This document shows, one piece after another, positions 9,401-17,853 of a stretch of 64,000 bases of DNA. The stretch is from Nocardia macrotermitis. Its GTDB lineage: Bacteria > Actinomycetota > Actinomycetes > Mycobacteriales > Mycobacteriaceae. The stretch covers positions 62,001 to 126,000 of the forward strand of contig NZ_WEGK01000007.1 of the NCBI RefSeq assembly GCF_009604405.1, written 5' to 3'. The notes under the pieces were generated by a model that searched no databases, was not told the origin of the DNA, and worked only from the letters and a program-made list of their open reading frames with translations. Both the position numbers and the translations under genes were made by a program. Positions within the stretch are counted from its first letter, which is position 1. Each line of letters starts with the position of its first letter.

Positions 9401-12400
9401 CCTCGATTCGCGCGCGGCCGATACACTGCTGGCACGTTTCGTGCGGCTGCTCATCCAACTCGCCGCCGACGCGCAGCTGCCGGTGTCCCGGGTGCAGTAC
9501 TGCGACGAGGCCGAACTCGCCGCGCTGCTGCCGGTGCGCGGGCCCGAATCCGTCACCGCGCGAACCCTTCCGGAGATCCTCACCGACGGCGCGCGCATCG
9601 ATCCGTCCGCCATCGCGATCACCTCCGGCGAATTCACCATGACCTACGGCGAATTGGACGCGTGGTCGAACCGGTTCGCGCGAATGCTGTTGCGCCGCGG
9701 CGTCGGTCGGGAGATCTTCGTCGTGCTGGCGATGACACGGTCGCTGGAATCGGTGGTCGCGGTGTGGGCACTGGCCAAGACCGGCGCGGCCTTCGCGCCG
9801 CTGGACCCGAGTCACCCGGTCGAGCGCATCGAGCACATGCTCGCCGACTCCCGGGCGCCCATCGGCGTCACGGTGACCGAAACCGGCGAAACCCTGCCCG
9901 GCACCATCGACTGGCTGCTGCTGGACGATCTGAGCACGATCCGGCGGGTGATGACCGTCTCCGACGCCCCCATCACCGATGCCGAACGCGGCGGCCCGAT
10001 CGACATCGAGCAGACCGCCTACCTGATCTACACCTCGGGTTCCACCGGCAAGCCCAAGGCGGTGCTGCTCAGCCATCGCGGCATCGCGAATCTGGTTACC
10101 GCACAACATGAGTCGCTGGGTACGTCCCCGCAGTCCGCGGTGTTGCAGGTGGCCTCGCCCAGCTTCGACGCCTCGGTGTTCGAACTGCTCACCGCGCACA
10201 GCGCGGGCGGGCGGCTGGTCGTCGCGCCGCCCGAGGTCTACGGCGGCGCGGAACTGGAACGACTGCTGCGCGAGGAGCGGGTGAGCCACGCGGTGATCAC
10301 CCCGTCGGCGCTGGCCACCATGGAACCGGCCGGGCTGCCGCGCCTGCGGATGCTCTCGGTGGCCGGCGAGGCGGCCACGCCGGAACTGATCGAGCGGTGG
10401 GCTCCGGGCCGCCGGATGGTGAATCTCTACGGGCCGACCGAATTCAGCATCTGGGCGACCGGACCTGCGGAACTCGTTGCGGGCGAACGGATCACGATCG
10501 GCGGTCCGATTCGCGGTGCGGCGATCACGGTCCTGGACGCCTGGCTGCGTCCGGTGCCGGTCGGGATCGCCGGTGAGCTGTATCTGGCCGGACCCGCCCT
10601 GGCGCGCGGCTACTTCAACCGGTTCGCACTCACCGCCGAACGTTTCATCGCCCATCCCTTCGGCCTGCCCGGCGAGCGCATGTACCGCACCGGCGACATG
10701 GTGCGCTGGATACTGGACCAGCAGGGGCAGCCGGTCCTGGAATACCTGGGGCGCAGCGACTTCCAGGTCAAGATCCGCGGCCTGCGGATCGAACTCGGCG
10801 AGATCGACGCGGTGCTCTCGCGCGAGCAGGACATCGATTACGCGGTGACCATCGGACGTTCCGGGCCCGCCGGAGCGACCGTGCTGGTGTCCTACGTCCT
10901 GCCCGCCGACGGCATCCGGATCGACACCGACAATCTGCGCCAGCGGGTCGCCGCACAGCTGCCCGGCTATATGGTGCCGGGATATATCGTTGTGCTGGAA
11001 TCGATTCCGCTGACCCCGGTCGGCAAGCTCGACCGCGCCGCCCTGCCGATACCCGATTTCACCGATACCGACCGCCCCTACCTCGCGCCGCGAACTCCGT
11101 TGGAGGACAGCGTGGCCGGGGTGTTCGCGGAGGTTCTCGGCGTCGAGCGGGTCGGGGTGGATCAGTCCTTCTTCGAACTGGGCGGCAATTCCCTGAGCGC
11201 GACCAAGGTGATCTCCCGGATCAACTCGGCACTGGGATCGGCTGTGGCCCTGCGTGATCTGTTCGACGCACCCACCGTCGCGCAGTTGGCCGCACGGATC
11301 GTCCCAGCCGCACAGGCATCCGAGCGCCCGGCGCTGGTGGCGCGTCCCCGCCCGGACCGCATCCCGCTTTCCCCTGCGCAACAACGGATGTGGGTGCTCA
11401 ATCGGATGGATCCGAACGCGGCTGCCTACAACATCGCGGTAGCGCTGCGGCTGACCGGCGAGCTGGATGTGGTGGCCCTGGGCAAGGCACTCGCGGATCT
11501 GGTCGACCGGCACGAGAGCCTGCGCACGATGTACCCCGCCGACGGTGACGGGGCACGTCAGGTCGTGGTCGCCGCCGCCTCGGGAACACCCGAGATCACG
11601 GTGATCAGCACCGAGGACGGCGCGGCGCTGCGGACCCGGATCGCCGCGCTGACCGGCACGGGTTTCGATCTCACCGACGAATTGCCCTTGCGCGTGGGCG
11701 TTTTCGCCCTGCCGACGACCACCGATCGCGCCCGGGTGCACGTCGTGGCGCTGGTGGTGCACCACATCAGCGCGGACGGCGCGTCGATGGCTCCGCTGGC
11801 CGCCGATCTGGTCGCCGCCTACGCCCGGCACTCGCTGGGCGCGGGCACCGAACCGACGCCGCTGCCGATCCAGTACGCGGATTTCGCGATGTGGCATCGC
11901 GAGTTGCTCGGCGACGAGTCCGATGCGGAATCGACTGCGGCCCAGCAGATCCGATACTGGCAGCAGACCCTTGCCGATGTCCCCGAAGTGCTGGAACTGC
12001 CCGCCGATCGTCCCCGTCCGGCCGTGCAGTCGATGCGCAGCGCCGATATCGCCCTCACCCTGGATGCCGAAAAGCACCGCGCCCTGGTGGATTTCGCCAC
12101 CGAGCACGCGGCAACCCCGTTCATGGTGGTGCACGCCGCACTCGCGATACTCACCGCACGGCTCGGCGGCAGCGGTGACGTCGTGATCGGCACGCCGGTG
12201 GCCGGACGCGGCGATCGGGCCCTGGACCCGCTGGTCGGCATGTTCGTCAACACGCTGGCCCTGCGCACCCGGGTCGACCCGGCCGCGGATTTCGCGACCT
12301 TCCTCGACGCCGTCCGCACGGCGGATCTGGACGCCTTCGCCCACGCCGACGTGCCGTTCGAACGGCTGGTCCAGATCCTGGACCCCGCCCGCTCGACCGC

Positions 12401-15400
12401 GTACCACCCGCTGTTCCAGGTCTCACTGAGCCTGCAGAACTACGTGGCACCGGTGCTGGAACTGCCCGGCCTGCGCATCGAGGTCGAGGACGTGGACCGC
12501 GAATCCGCGCAGTTCGACCTGAGTTTCGATCTGCGCGAACACTTCTCGGACAGCGGCCCGGCCGGTCTGGACGGCGTGCTGACCTACGCCACCGACCTGT
12601 TCGACGAGTCCACCGCCCGCACCCTGCTCGTCCGCTGGCAACGCATCCTGGACGCGGTCCTGGCGTGGCCGCGCACTCCGCTCGGGGATCTCGACATCCT
12701 CGACGCCGCCGAACGGGCCACGCTGGCACCGGTGCGCGGCTCCGAATCACGCGGTGCGACAACACTTCCCGCACTGCTCATCGAATCCCTCATCCGATAC
12801 CCGGATCACCCGGCCCTGGTCGCGAGCGGACGCACGATCACCTATCGCGAACTGGACGACCGGGCCGACCGGCTGGCCGGCCTGCTGCGCGGCGCGGGCC
12901 CGGAAACCGTGGTGGCGCTGGGCCTGCCGCGCTCGGCGGAACTGTTCGTCGGCGTCTGGGCGGCGGCCCGGCTCGGCGCGGCATTCCTGCCGGTGGATCC
13001 ACGGCACCCCGCCGATCGCATCGAACACATGCTCACCGATTCCGGTGCGCGCGTGGGCATCACCCTGGCCACGTATCGTCCACAACTGCCCGACACCACG
13101 GACTGGCTCGTCCTGGACGCGCCCGAATTCGCCGACGCCCCGCGAATCACGCCGCCGCACCACCCGATCCACCCGGACTCCCCCGCCTGGATGATCTACA
13201 CCTCGGGTTCCACCGGCCTGCCCAAGGGCGTCTCGGTGACGCATCGGGGCATCGCGGATCTCATTGCCACACAGGCCGATCGGCTCGGTGTCCGGGAGAG
13301 TTCGCGGGTATTGCAGGTGGCCTCACCGAGTTTCGACGCCGCGATCTTCGAGGCGCTGATGGCATTCGGATCCGGTGGCGCACTGGTGATCTCGCCGCCG
13401 GAGGTCTTCGGCGGCACCGAACTGACCGCGCTGATCGACACCGAGGCGGTGACCCACGTGGTGATCACCCCCTCGGCGCTGGCCACCATGGATCCCGACG
13501 ACGTGTCCGATATCCGGGTGCTGGCCGTCGCCGGTGAGGCGATGCCGCCCGAACTGGTCGAGCGCTGGGCCGGTGGCCGCACGCTGATCAATATGTACGG
13601 ACCGGCCGAATTCACCATCTGGGCAACGAGTTCGCCGCTGGTGGCCGGGGAGCCGGTGTCCATCGGCACGCCGGTGCGGGGTGCGGCGGTGCTGGTGCTG
13701 GACGATCGGCTGCATCCGGTTCCGGCCGGGGTGGCGGGCGAGCTGTATCTGGCCGGGCCCGCTCTGGCGCGCGGCTATCACGCCCGGCCGGGTCTGACCG
13801 CCGAACGCTTCGTCGCGAATCCGTTCGGCGCGGCCGGGCAGAAGATGTATCGCACCGGCGATCTGGTCCGCTGGACCGGGGCCGATACCCGGCTGCGCCT
13901 GGAATACCTGGGCCGCACCGACTTTCAGGTCAAGGTGCGTGGCCAGCGGATCGAGCTGGGCGAGATCGACGCGGCGTTGCAGGCCATCGAGGGTGTCGAC
14001 TTCGCGGTGACCCTCGGCGTCCCCGGCCCCACGGGTGCGACCGCGCTGGCGGCCTATCTGGTTTCCGAATCCGGCGTCGAACTCGACATCGCCCGGGTAC
14101 GGTCCGCGGCCACGGACGCCCTGCCCGGTTACATGGTTCCGGCGGCGTTCACGGTGCTGGATGCGATGCCCATCAACGCGGTCGGCAAACTCGACCGCCG
14201 GGCGCTGCCCGCACCCCACTTCGAGGCCGCGCACACCGAGTATCGGGCACCGTCCACCCCGACCGAGCGGATTCTCGCCGCGGTCGTGGGCGAATTGCTA
14301 GGACTCGCGCGGGTGGGGGCCGACGACTCGTTCTTCGCGCTCGGCGGCGACAGCATCATGGCTATTCAATTGGTTTCGCGGGCAAAGCAATCGGGTGTGA
14401 GCTGCACGCCGCTCCAGGTGTTCGAACATCGCACGGTCGCGGCGCTGGCCGCGGCGGCCGATGCCGAGGGGGCGGTGCCCACCCTGGAAGAGTTGCCCGG
14501 TGGCGGGGTCGGGGAAGTGCCGCTGACTCCGATCGTGCACTACATGCTCGAAAGGGGCGGGGATCACCGGCGTTTCGCGCAGTCCGCGGTGCTGGAACTG
14601 CCGCTCGGGATCGAGCGCGAACAGCTCGTCGCGACCCTCGCGGCGGTGATCGACCGACACGATATGCTCCGCGCCCGCCTCGTGACCTCCGGTGCGCAAC
14701 CGCGCCTGATCGTCGCCGAGCCCGGTTCGATCGCGGTCGATGCGCTGGTGCACCGGATCGAATCCGATTCCGAGGATCCGGCCGAGCGCCGGGCACAAGC
14801 CGCCCGCGAACTCGATCTCGCGGCCGATCGCCTCGATCCCGCCAATGGTGTTGTACTGCAATTCATCTGGCTCGAAGCGAGCACCCGCACCGAGCCAGGA
14901 AATCTGATCATCCTCGCTCACCACCTGGTGATCGACGGTGTCTCCTGGCGCATCCTGGTACCGGATCTGATGGCCGCCTGGGCTCAGATCAGCTCGGGTG
15001 CCGAACCTGTTCCGGCCGAGACCGGCACCTCACTGCGCCGCTGGGCGACGGCGTTGATCGAACAAGCCCACGCCCGCGTCGCCGAACTCGGCTACTGGCA
15101 GCAGGTGATCGCCGGACCCGATCCGCTCATCGGGGGACGCGAGCTGCAACCGACCATCGATCGCGCCGACACCCTGCGCACCATCGACCGCGAGGCCGAC
15201 GCGACGGTGACCGAAGCCCTGCTCACCACACTGCCTGCCCTCTTCGGCGGTGGCGTGCAGGACGCGCTGCTGGCCACACTCGCGCTCGCGGTGGAACGGT
15301 GGCGCGAAACCCCCGAGCACAGCGTGCTGCTTCGGCTCGAAGGGCACGGTCGTCAGCAGGAAGTCGTTCCGGGAGCCGATCTTTCGCGCACGATCGGATG

Positions 15401-16724
15401 GTTCACGAGCCTGTATCCGGTCCGGCTCGACCTGGACGGCATCGATCCCACCGAGGCTCTCGCCGCAGGCCCGGCAATGGGCGCGGCCATCGCCACTGTC
15501 CGCGATCAACTACTCGCGGTGCCGGACAACGGAATCGGCTTCGGCCTGCTGCGGTATCTCAACGCCGAGACCGCTGCCCAACTGCCGCAACAACTTCCGG
15601 GCCGGGTGAGCTTCAACTATCTCGGTAGGTACGCCTCCGGTGACATCCCGGCGGGTCTGGAAGGGCTGGGCTGGCTGCCCACCGGCGAGCTGGGCGAGCT
15701 GTATGCCGCCGAATCCCCGGACGTACCAGTGCAATCCGCCATCGATATCAACGCGATGGTCGCCGGGGACCGCTTCCAGGCGAGTATCAGATTCCCCGAC
15801 ACTCTGGTCGACGACAACGCCGTCGCCGAACTGGCCGATCTGTGGATCGAGATGCTCACCGCAGCAGCGCGTTTCGCCGAGTCACCGGACGCCGGAACCA
15901 TCGCAGCGCAATACACGGCAACCGAATCCGGCCCCTCCGGTCTCGGACTCGACGTGGTACTGCCCATCCGCCCCGAAGGCACCGAACCGGCGCTGTTCTG
16001 CATCCACCCGTCCTCCGGAATCTCTTGGACCTACCTCGGTTTCGCCGAATCCCTCGCCCCCGGCCGCCCGATCTACGGCCTGCAAGCACCGGATCTGAGC
16101 GGACGCGAACCTTCACCGACCTCGATCGAGGAATTCGCCGAACGCTACGTCCGGGAGATTCGCACGATCCAGCCGCAGGGCCCATATCACCTGCTGGGCT
16201 GGTCGTTCGGCGGGCTCATCGCGCACGCGATCGCGGCCCGGCTCGAACGGGACGGCGCTCGGGTCGGCGTGGTGGCCCTGCTGGACGCCGACACCGCCGA
16301 TATCGACGGCGAGGGCATCGAGCGGCTGGACGCGGGCCGATTCGTACACGAATTCGGCGCGGTGTTCGGCATCGAGGACGTCCCCGCCGACGCCACCGCC
16401 CAGGATGCCGCGGATCTGATCCGCGAACGTCTCGGCGGCGTCGACCTGGTGGACGCGGCCACCCTCGAACGCATGGCCGCCTCCTACAACGCCGCCGCCC
16501 GCACCCGCACCGGCTACCGGCGACCCGTATTCCACGGCGACATCGTGTATTTCAGCGCGACCGTCGACACCTCCGAGATCTTCGGCCCCGACGGCTGGCG
16601 GCCGTACGTGACCGGCGAGATCACCACCCACGACATCGATGTCGCACACGACGACATGACCGCACCGCACGTGCTGCCGATCATCGCCCGCGTGCTCGAC
16701 GAACACCTGGGAGGCAACCGATGA
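3420..16724 (+). CDS. Three-module non-ribosomal peptide synthetase, C-A-T-E-C-A-T-C-A-T-E-TE
   Basis: A 4434-residue NRPS. Condensation domain 1 (about residues 15-450) has HHIVLDG. Adenylation 1 (465-960) has TSGSTGLPKG. Carrier 1 has GGDS with the phosphopantetheine Ser at 1005. Epimerisation 1 (1045-1570) has HHLVVDG and NYLGR. C2 (1580-2045) has HHLVLDG. A2 (2050-2545) has TSGSTGKPKA. Carrier 2 has GGNS with Ser 2591. C3 (2640-3105) has HHISADG. A3 (3115-3600) has TSGSTGLPKG. Carrier 3 has GGDS with Ser 3645. Epimerisation 2 (3685-4170) has HHLVIDG. The thioesterase (4180-4434) has GWSFGG with Ser 4262 and His 4410. Alignment by eye to the GrsA pocket gives codes near DIEDVGGIT (A1, acidic, suggesting a basic amino acid), DAFVSALIW (A2) and DAFVAAMIW (A3, a pocket close to A2). 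Expected product: a tripeptide with D residues at 1 and 3, possibly N-acylated by C1. I prefer the ATG at 3420 (AGGA 7 bases upstream) over an in-frame GTG at 3387. The stop overlaps the ABC ATPase start (ATGA). Confidence 0.95.
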   Translation: MPQFSPNSIEIATPPGAFELSAAQRGIWFAQHIAGAVPISIAQYVELNGAVDIELLGRAARQAGREFGTGYLRLVEVDGRPMQLVDTTLDDQLDTVDLRGEADPEAAAQAWMRAEYRAPLDPLTDRLVNVTMLRLAQDRWCWYSRIHHIVLDGMGALTLVQRTGELYNAALEGRTAPVSKAEDLHAVVEADRAYRDSDRFAADRAYWLEHLEGMADPVSLAGRLAPVDGHPSLVSGALPKETGALLDSVADAVSSGVAPTVVAAFGAYLAAMTGSSEVVLSLPVSARTTAVLRRSGGMIANVVPLRLAVAPRTTVGELIGAAQRELTGALRRQRYRQEDIFRDLGQRMDEAASFGPSVNLMMVDTRIQLGAVTGRMHVLTSGLIDDLFLNLYPGVGGESTHIDFQANANLYSDDELAGQHGRFLSFLHRFLAAGPDAPLSAVGTVSEDEFAELVPVRGESDTAIRTLPEILSAGAALDGDAVAVVDGDTELTYARVEEYTNRLARVLLDAGAGPEHTVAVSIPRSAESVLATIAVAKTGAAFVPIDPGYPADRIGHMVGDSGVVAGITVRGARESLPDSVNWLVLDDPATEREAAVRSAAPITDGDRTEAVRPDQTAYVIYTSGSTGLPKGVLVTHRGLANLIAGSGDRFGVDSDSVVAHAVSPSFDISVEEILVTLARGATLAVVPPAAYAGAEMTRVLLAHRVTHLDVTPAVAGSLDPAELPGLRTLVVGGDACPPELVTRWAGRTVLNGYGPTETTITTTLSRALVPGDPITIGGPTRGVSAVVLDSWLRPVPVGTTGELYLSGVGLARGYHRRTGLTAERFVANPYGRGERMYRTGDLVRWCVHDGRHELEYQGRSDFQVKIRGFRIELGEIDAAFLGLPEVEFALTLGAETGSGATALVTYVRLRAGTQVHPEELKAAVGQSLPAHMAPASVMVIDHVPLTPLGKVDRKALPAPDFQDETRSGRAPSTAREELLAGLFAEVLGLPSVGVDDSFFALGGDSIISIQLISRAKAAGLGFSARDVFERKTVAALAAIASDVTDAGVRELSGGGVGPIEPTPIVHAMLEQGQTWRRFGQAVLIGLPGEIDRTRLVAAAQALIDRHDVLRSKLRRADGGWEWLVGEEGSVSAEPLVQVVQAKSGDEEAISAALDAAADLLDPAAGVVARFVLIERDEATPLCWLVLHHLVVDGVSWRILLPDLAIAAQGGELAPVGTSFRRWAHGQVAQVGARTAEMPIWQAISAVEDPPLTVVPGGNDSTATQHVESLPQGHGGDGSNTAESDDSSSSSSGSGSGSGSGSGRHDLRDDVAMQHVSNQEPDVRRLEPAIDVVATMAQLHTVLEPDLADAVLSTVPDRFHCGADDVLLAALALAVSRWQDRERTVFTLEGHGREETLLPGADIARTVGWFTSVYPAAIDLSGIDRGEAFAGGAAAGTLLKAVKEQLRALPDKGIGYGMLRYLNPGTAAILAADPAPQISFNYLGRAMTGTDESPWLPQRFAATQDQRAPLAAAIDVNAVRTDAGLEVTWAYASRLFDAADLDELATLWYQALRALAAHANTSDAGGRTPSDFALVPVRQQQIDRWEREYPQLTDVWPLSPLQYGLLFHAVYDTDTADGYTVQSLLTLAGNVDAHRLHTAAQAVVDRHENLRVAFVETDDGPRQIVSAHAQIQWREIDLTSITDPEARRLELDNIVATDANTRFDLTRAPLLRFTLIRIDTDTYRLVLTNHHLVLDGWSTPLLVRELLTLYVTDGDTSALLPAHSYREFLAWLDASDDARSLAAWTDYLAGVDTPTRATPSLADIDSTDTGMVSTDLSRDVVTTLEKTAREAGATVNTLIQAGWAMVLAMLTGRSDVVFGATVSGRPPELPGVEEMIGLFINTVPVRVRLDPAERVVDLLARVQAEQARLMDHQHIGLAAIHQAVGVAELFDTLTVFESYPIDREALTASLDVAGMRVLDVEGTDATPYPLNLMAIPIREDDGDALRITLKFLTGHLDSRAADTLLARFVRLLIQLAADAQLPVSRVQYCDEAELAALLPVRGPESVTARTLPEILTDGARIDPSAIAITSGEFTMTYGELDAWSNRFARMLLRRGVGREIFVVLAMTRSLESVVAVWALAKTGAAFAPLDPSHPVERIEHMLADSRAPIGVTVTETGETLPGTIDWLLLDDLSTIRRVMTVSDAPITDAERGGPIDIEQTAYLIYTSGSTGKPKAVLLSHRGIANLVTAQHESLGTSPQSAVLQVASPSFDASVFELLTAHSAGGRLVVAPPEVYGGAELERLLREERVSHAVITPSALATMEPAGLPRLRMLSVAGEAATPELIERWAPGRRMVNLYGPTEFSIWATGPAELVAGERITIGGPIRGAAITVLDAWLRPVPVGIAGELYLAGPALARGYFNRFALTAERFIAHPFGLPGERMYRTGDMVRWILDQQGQPVLEYLGRSDFQVKIRGLRIELGEIDAVLSREQDIDYAVTIGRSGPAGATVLVSYVLPADGIRIDTDNLRQRVAAQLPGYMVPGYIVVLESIPLTPVGKLDRAALPIPDFTDTDRPYLAPRTPLEDSVAGVFAEVLGVERVGVDQSFFELGGNSLSATKVISRINSALGSAVALRDLFDAPTVAQLAARIVPAAQASERPALVARPRPDRIPLSPAQQRMWVLNRMDPNAAAYNIAVALRLTGELDVVALGKALADLVDRHESLRTMYPADGDGARQVVVAAASGTPEITVISTEDGAALRTRIAALTGTGFDLTDELPLRVGVFALPTTTDRARVHVVALVVHHISADGASMAPLAADLVAAYARHSLGAGTEPTPLPIQYADFAMWHRELLGDESDAESTAAQQIRYWQQTLADVPEVLELPADRPRPAVQSMRSADIALTLDAEKHRALVDFATEHAATPFMVVHAALAILTARLGGSGDVVIGTPVAGRGDRALDPLVGMFVNTLALRTRVDPAADFATFLDAVRTADLDAFAHADVPFERLVQILDPARSTAYHPLFQVSLSLQNYVAPVLELPGLRIEVEDVDRESAQFDLSFDLREHFSDSGPAGLDGVLTYATDLFDESTARTLLVRWQRILDAVLAWPRTPLGDLDILDAAERATLAPVRGSESRGATTLPALLIESLIRYPDHPALVASGRTITYRELDDRADRLAGLLRGAGPETVVALGLPRSAELFVGVWAAARLGAAFLPVDPRHPADRIEHMLTDSGARVGITLATYRPQLPDTTDWLVLDAPEFADAPRITPPHHPIHPDSPAWMIYTSGSTGLPKGVSVTHRGIADLIATQADRLGVRESSRVLQVASPSFDAAIFEALMAFGSGGALVISPPEVFGGTELTALIDTEAVTHVVITPSALATMDPDDVSDIRVLAVAGEAMPPELVERWAGGRTLINMYGPAEFTIWATSSPLVAGEPVSIGTPVRGAAVLVLDDRLHPVPAGVAGELYLAGPALARGYHARPGLTAERFVANPFGAAGQKMYRTGDLVRWTGADTRLRLEYLGRTDFQVKVRGQRIELGEIDAALQAIEGVDFAVTLGVPGPTGATALAAYLVSESGVELDIARVRSAATDALPGYMVPAAFTVLDAMPINAVGKLDRRALPAPHFEAAHTEYRAPSTPTERILAAVVGELLGLARVGADDSFFALGGDSIMAIQLVSRAKQSGVSCTPLQVFEHRTVAALAAAADAEGAVPTLEELPGGGVGEVPLTPIVHYMLERGGDHRRFAQSAVLELPLGIEREQLVATLAAVIDRHDMLRARLVTSGAQPRLIVAEPGSIAVDALVHRIESDSEDPAERRAQAARELDLAADRLDPANGVVLQFIWLEASTRTEPGNLIILAHHLVIDGVSWRILVPDLMAAWAQISSGAEPVPAETGTSLRRWATALIEQAHARVAELGYWQQVIAGPDPLIGGRELQPTIDRADTLRTIDREADATVTEALLTTLPALFGGGVQDALLATLALAVERWRETPEHSVLLRLEGHGRQQEVVPGADLSRTIGWFTSLYPVRLDLDGIDPTEALAAGPAMGAAIATVRDQLLAVPDNGIGFGLLRYLNAETAAQLPQQLPGRVSFNYLGRYASGDIPAGLEGLGWLPTGELGELYAAESPDVPVQSAIDINAMVAGDRFQASIRFPDTLVDDNAVAELADLWIEMLTAAARFAESPDAGTIAAQYTATESGPSGLGLDVVLPIRPEGTEPALFCIHPSSGISWTYLGFAESLAPGRPIYGLQAPDLSGREPSPTSIEEFAERYVREIRTIQPQGPYHLLGWSFGGLIAHAIAARLERDGARVGVVALLDADTADIDGEGIERLDAGRFVHEFGAVFGIEDVPADATAQDAADLIRERLGGVDLVDAATLERMAASYNAAARTRTGYRRPVFHGDIVYFSATVDTSEIFGPDGWRPYVTGEITTHDIDVAHDDMTAPHVLPIIARVLDEHLGGNR
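7274..7327 (+). repeat. Ser/Gly-encoding triplet/hexamer repeat inside NRPS epimerisation domain 1
   Basis: A run of AGC codons followed by GGC-AGC hexamers encodes a Ser-rich then Ser-Gly stretch of about 17 residues. It sits in a longer insert (about 7180-7395, residues 1254-1326) that is absent from the second epimerisation domain of the same protein. The flanks of the insert are hydrophilic and richer in Gln, Asn and Asp than the rest. It reads as a flexible linker and as a slippage-prone site. Confidence 0.85.
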
Positions 16725-17695
16725 ATTCCGGACAGGGAGTTCTCGTCGAGGGCATCGAGAAATCCTTCGGCGAGGTATCCGCCTTGCGCGGCATCAGTTT
16801 TCACGCGGAACCGGGCGAGGTGCTCGGCATCCTCGGACCCAACGGCGCGGGCAAGACGACCACCGTGAACGTGCTGTCCACCCTCATCGCGCCGGATCGC
16901 GGCCGCGCGGTGGTGGCCGGACACGACGTGGTCGCCGATCCGGCCGCGGTGCGCCGCTCGATCATGCTGACCGGCCAGTACGCCGCACTCGACGACATGC
17001 TCAGCGGCTTCGAGAATCTCGTGATGTTCGGGCGTCTGATGGGCCTGCGCAAACGCGCCGCCCGCGCCCGCGCGCAGGAGCTGATCGGCGAGTTCGACCT
17101 CACCGCCGCGGCGGGCCGCAAGGTCGGCACCTACTCCGGCGGCATGCGTCGCCGCATCGATATCGCGTGCGGGCTGGTCGTGCGCCCGGAGGTGGTGTTC
17201 CTCGACGAACCCACCACCGGTCTGGACCCGCGCAGCCGCCAGAGCGTGTGGGATCTGGTGTCGGACTTCAAGAATGCGGGCATCACCACCCTGCTCACCA
17301 CGCAGTACCTCGAGGAGGCCGACGCGCTCAGCGACCGGATCATTGTCATCGATCACGGCGTGGTGATCGCCCAGGGCACCGCCGACGAACTGAAATCCCG
17401 TACGGGAGGGAGCTTTTGCGAGGTGGTGCCGGTGCAGTCCGCGGATCTGCCCGCGTTGAACACGGCGTTGTCCGGACTGCTCCCGCCGGATTTCCGTACC
17501 ACCGGAGACTCGGACCGCATCGCCATCCCCGCGCCCGACGGCCACCGCACCCTGGCCGAAGTCCTTCGCCGCATCGATGCCGCCGGGCTGGACGTTATCG
17601 ACATCGCCCTGCGCAGGCCCTCTCTCGACGAGGTATTTCTCCAGCTCACCGGGCATCCGGCCACCGAGAACGAACCCGCGGAGGTGGCGGTATGA
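16721..17695 (+). CDS. DrrA-family ABC transporter ATP-binding protein
   Basis: A 324-residue ATPase. Walker A is GPNGAGKTT (near residue 40), the signature is YSGGMRRR, Walker B is VVFLDEPTTGLDPRSR, and the C-terminal extension is of the kind found in DrrA-type daunorubicin-resistance exporters. The start ATG overlaps the NRPS stop (ATGA), and its own stop overlaps the next ATG, so translation is very probably coupled. It should energise export of the NRPS product together with the two permeases downstream, and may give self-resistance. Confidence in the family is high; the cargo is inferred from position. Confidence 0.93.
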   Translation: MNSGQGVLVEGIEKSFGEVSALRGISFHAEPGEVLGILGPNGAGKTTTVNVLSTLIAPDRGRAVVAGHDVVADPAAVRRSIMLTGQYAALDDMLSGFENLVMFGRLMGLRKRAARARAQELIGEFDLTAAAGRKVGTYSGGMRRRIDIACGLVVRPEVVFLDEPTTGLDPRSRQSVWDLVSDFKNAGITTLLTTQYLEEADALSDRIIVIDHGVVIAQGTADELKSRTGGSFCEVVPVQSADLPALNTALSGLLPPDFRTTGDSDRIAIPAPDGHRTLAEVLRRIDAAGLDVIDIALRRPSLDEVFLQLTGHPATENEPAEVAV

Positions 17696-17853
17696 CCGTT
17701 CGGCGCCTCCCCGGCATCACCCACCGCATCGACTCACTCGCAGGTGCGGACGGGATTCGCACACCGCGCGGATCCGCACCGGCCACGGGATTTCGGACCG
17801 TCGCCCACGTAGTTGTTCCTGTCGACCCCGAACACATCGGAGCCCTCACATGA
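17692..17853 (+). CDS. Small 53-residue ORF coupled between the ABC ATPase and its permeases
   Basis: The ORF starts at an ATG overlapping the ATPase stop (ATGA) and ends at a TGA overlapping the permease ATG (again ATGA). It therefore exactly fills the gap in the chain of coupled genes. The product starts MTVRRLPGITHRID, contains SAPATGFRTVAHVVVP and ends IGALT. It has no membrane segment and is not an MbtH-like protein (no NxEGQ or W-rich core). I do not recognise a family. It may be a real small protein or simply a translational bridge that keeps ribosomes moving from ATPase to permease. Confidence 0.55.
   Translation: MTVRRLPGITHRIDSLAGADGIRTPRGSAPATGFRTVAHVVVPVDPEHIGALT

Noticed and set aside
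7197..12407. Very long open frame antisense to the NRPS (minus strand)
   Set aside because: Explained by the strong third-position G/C bias of the NRPS codons; its translation is His/Arg/Gln/Gly-rich with no domain motif, while the plus strand carries all NRPS core motifs.
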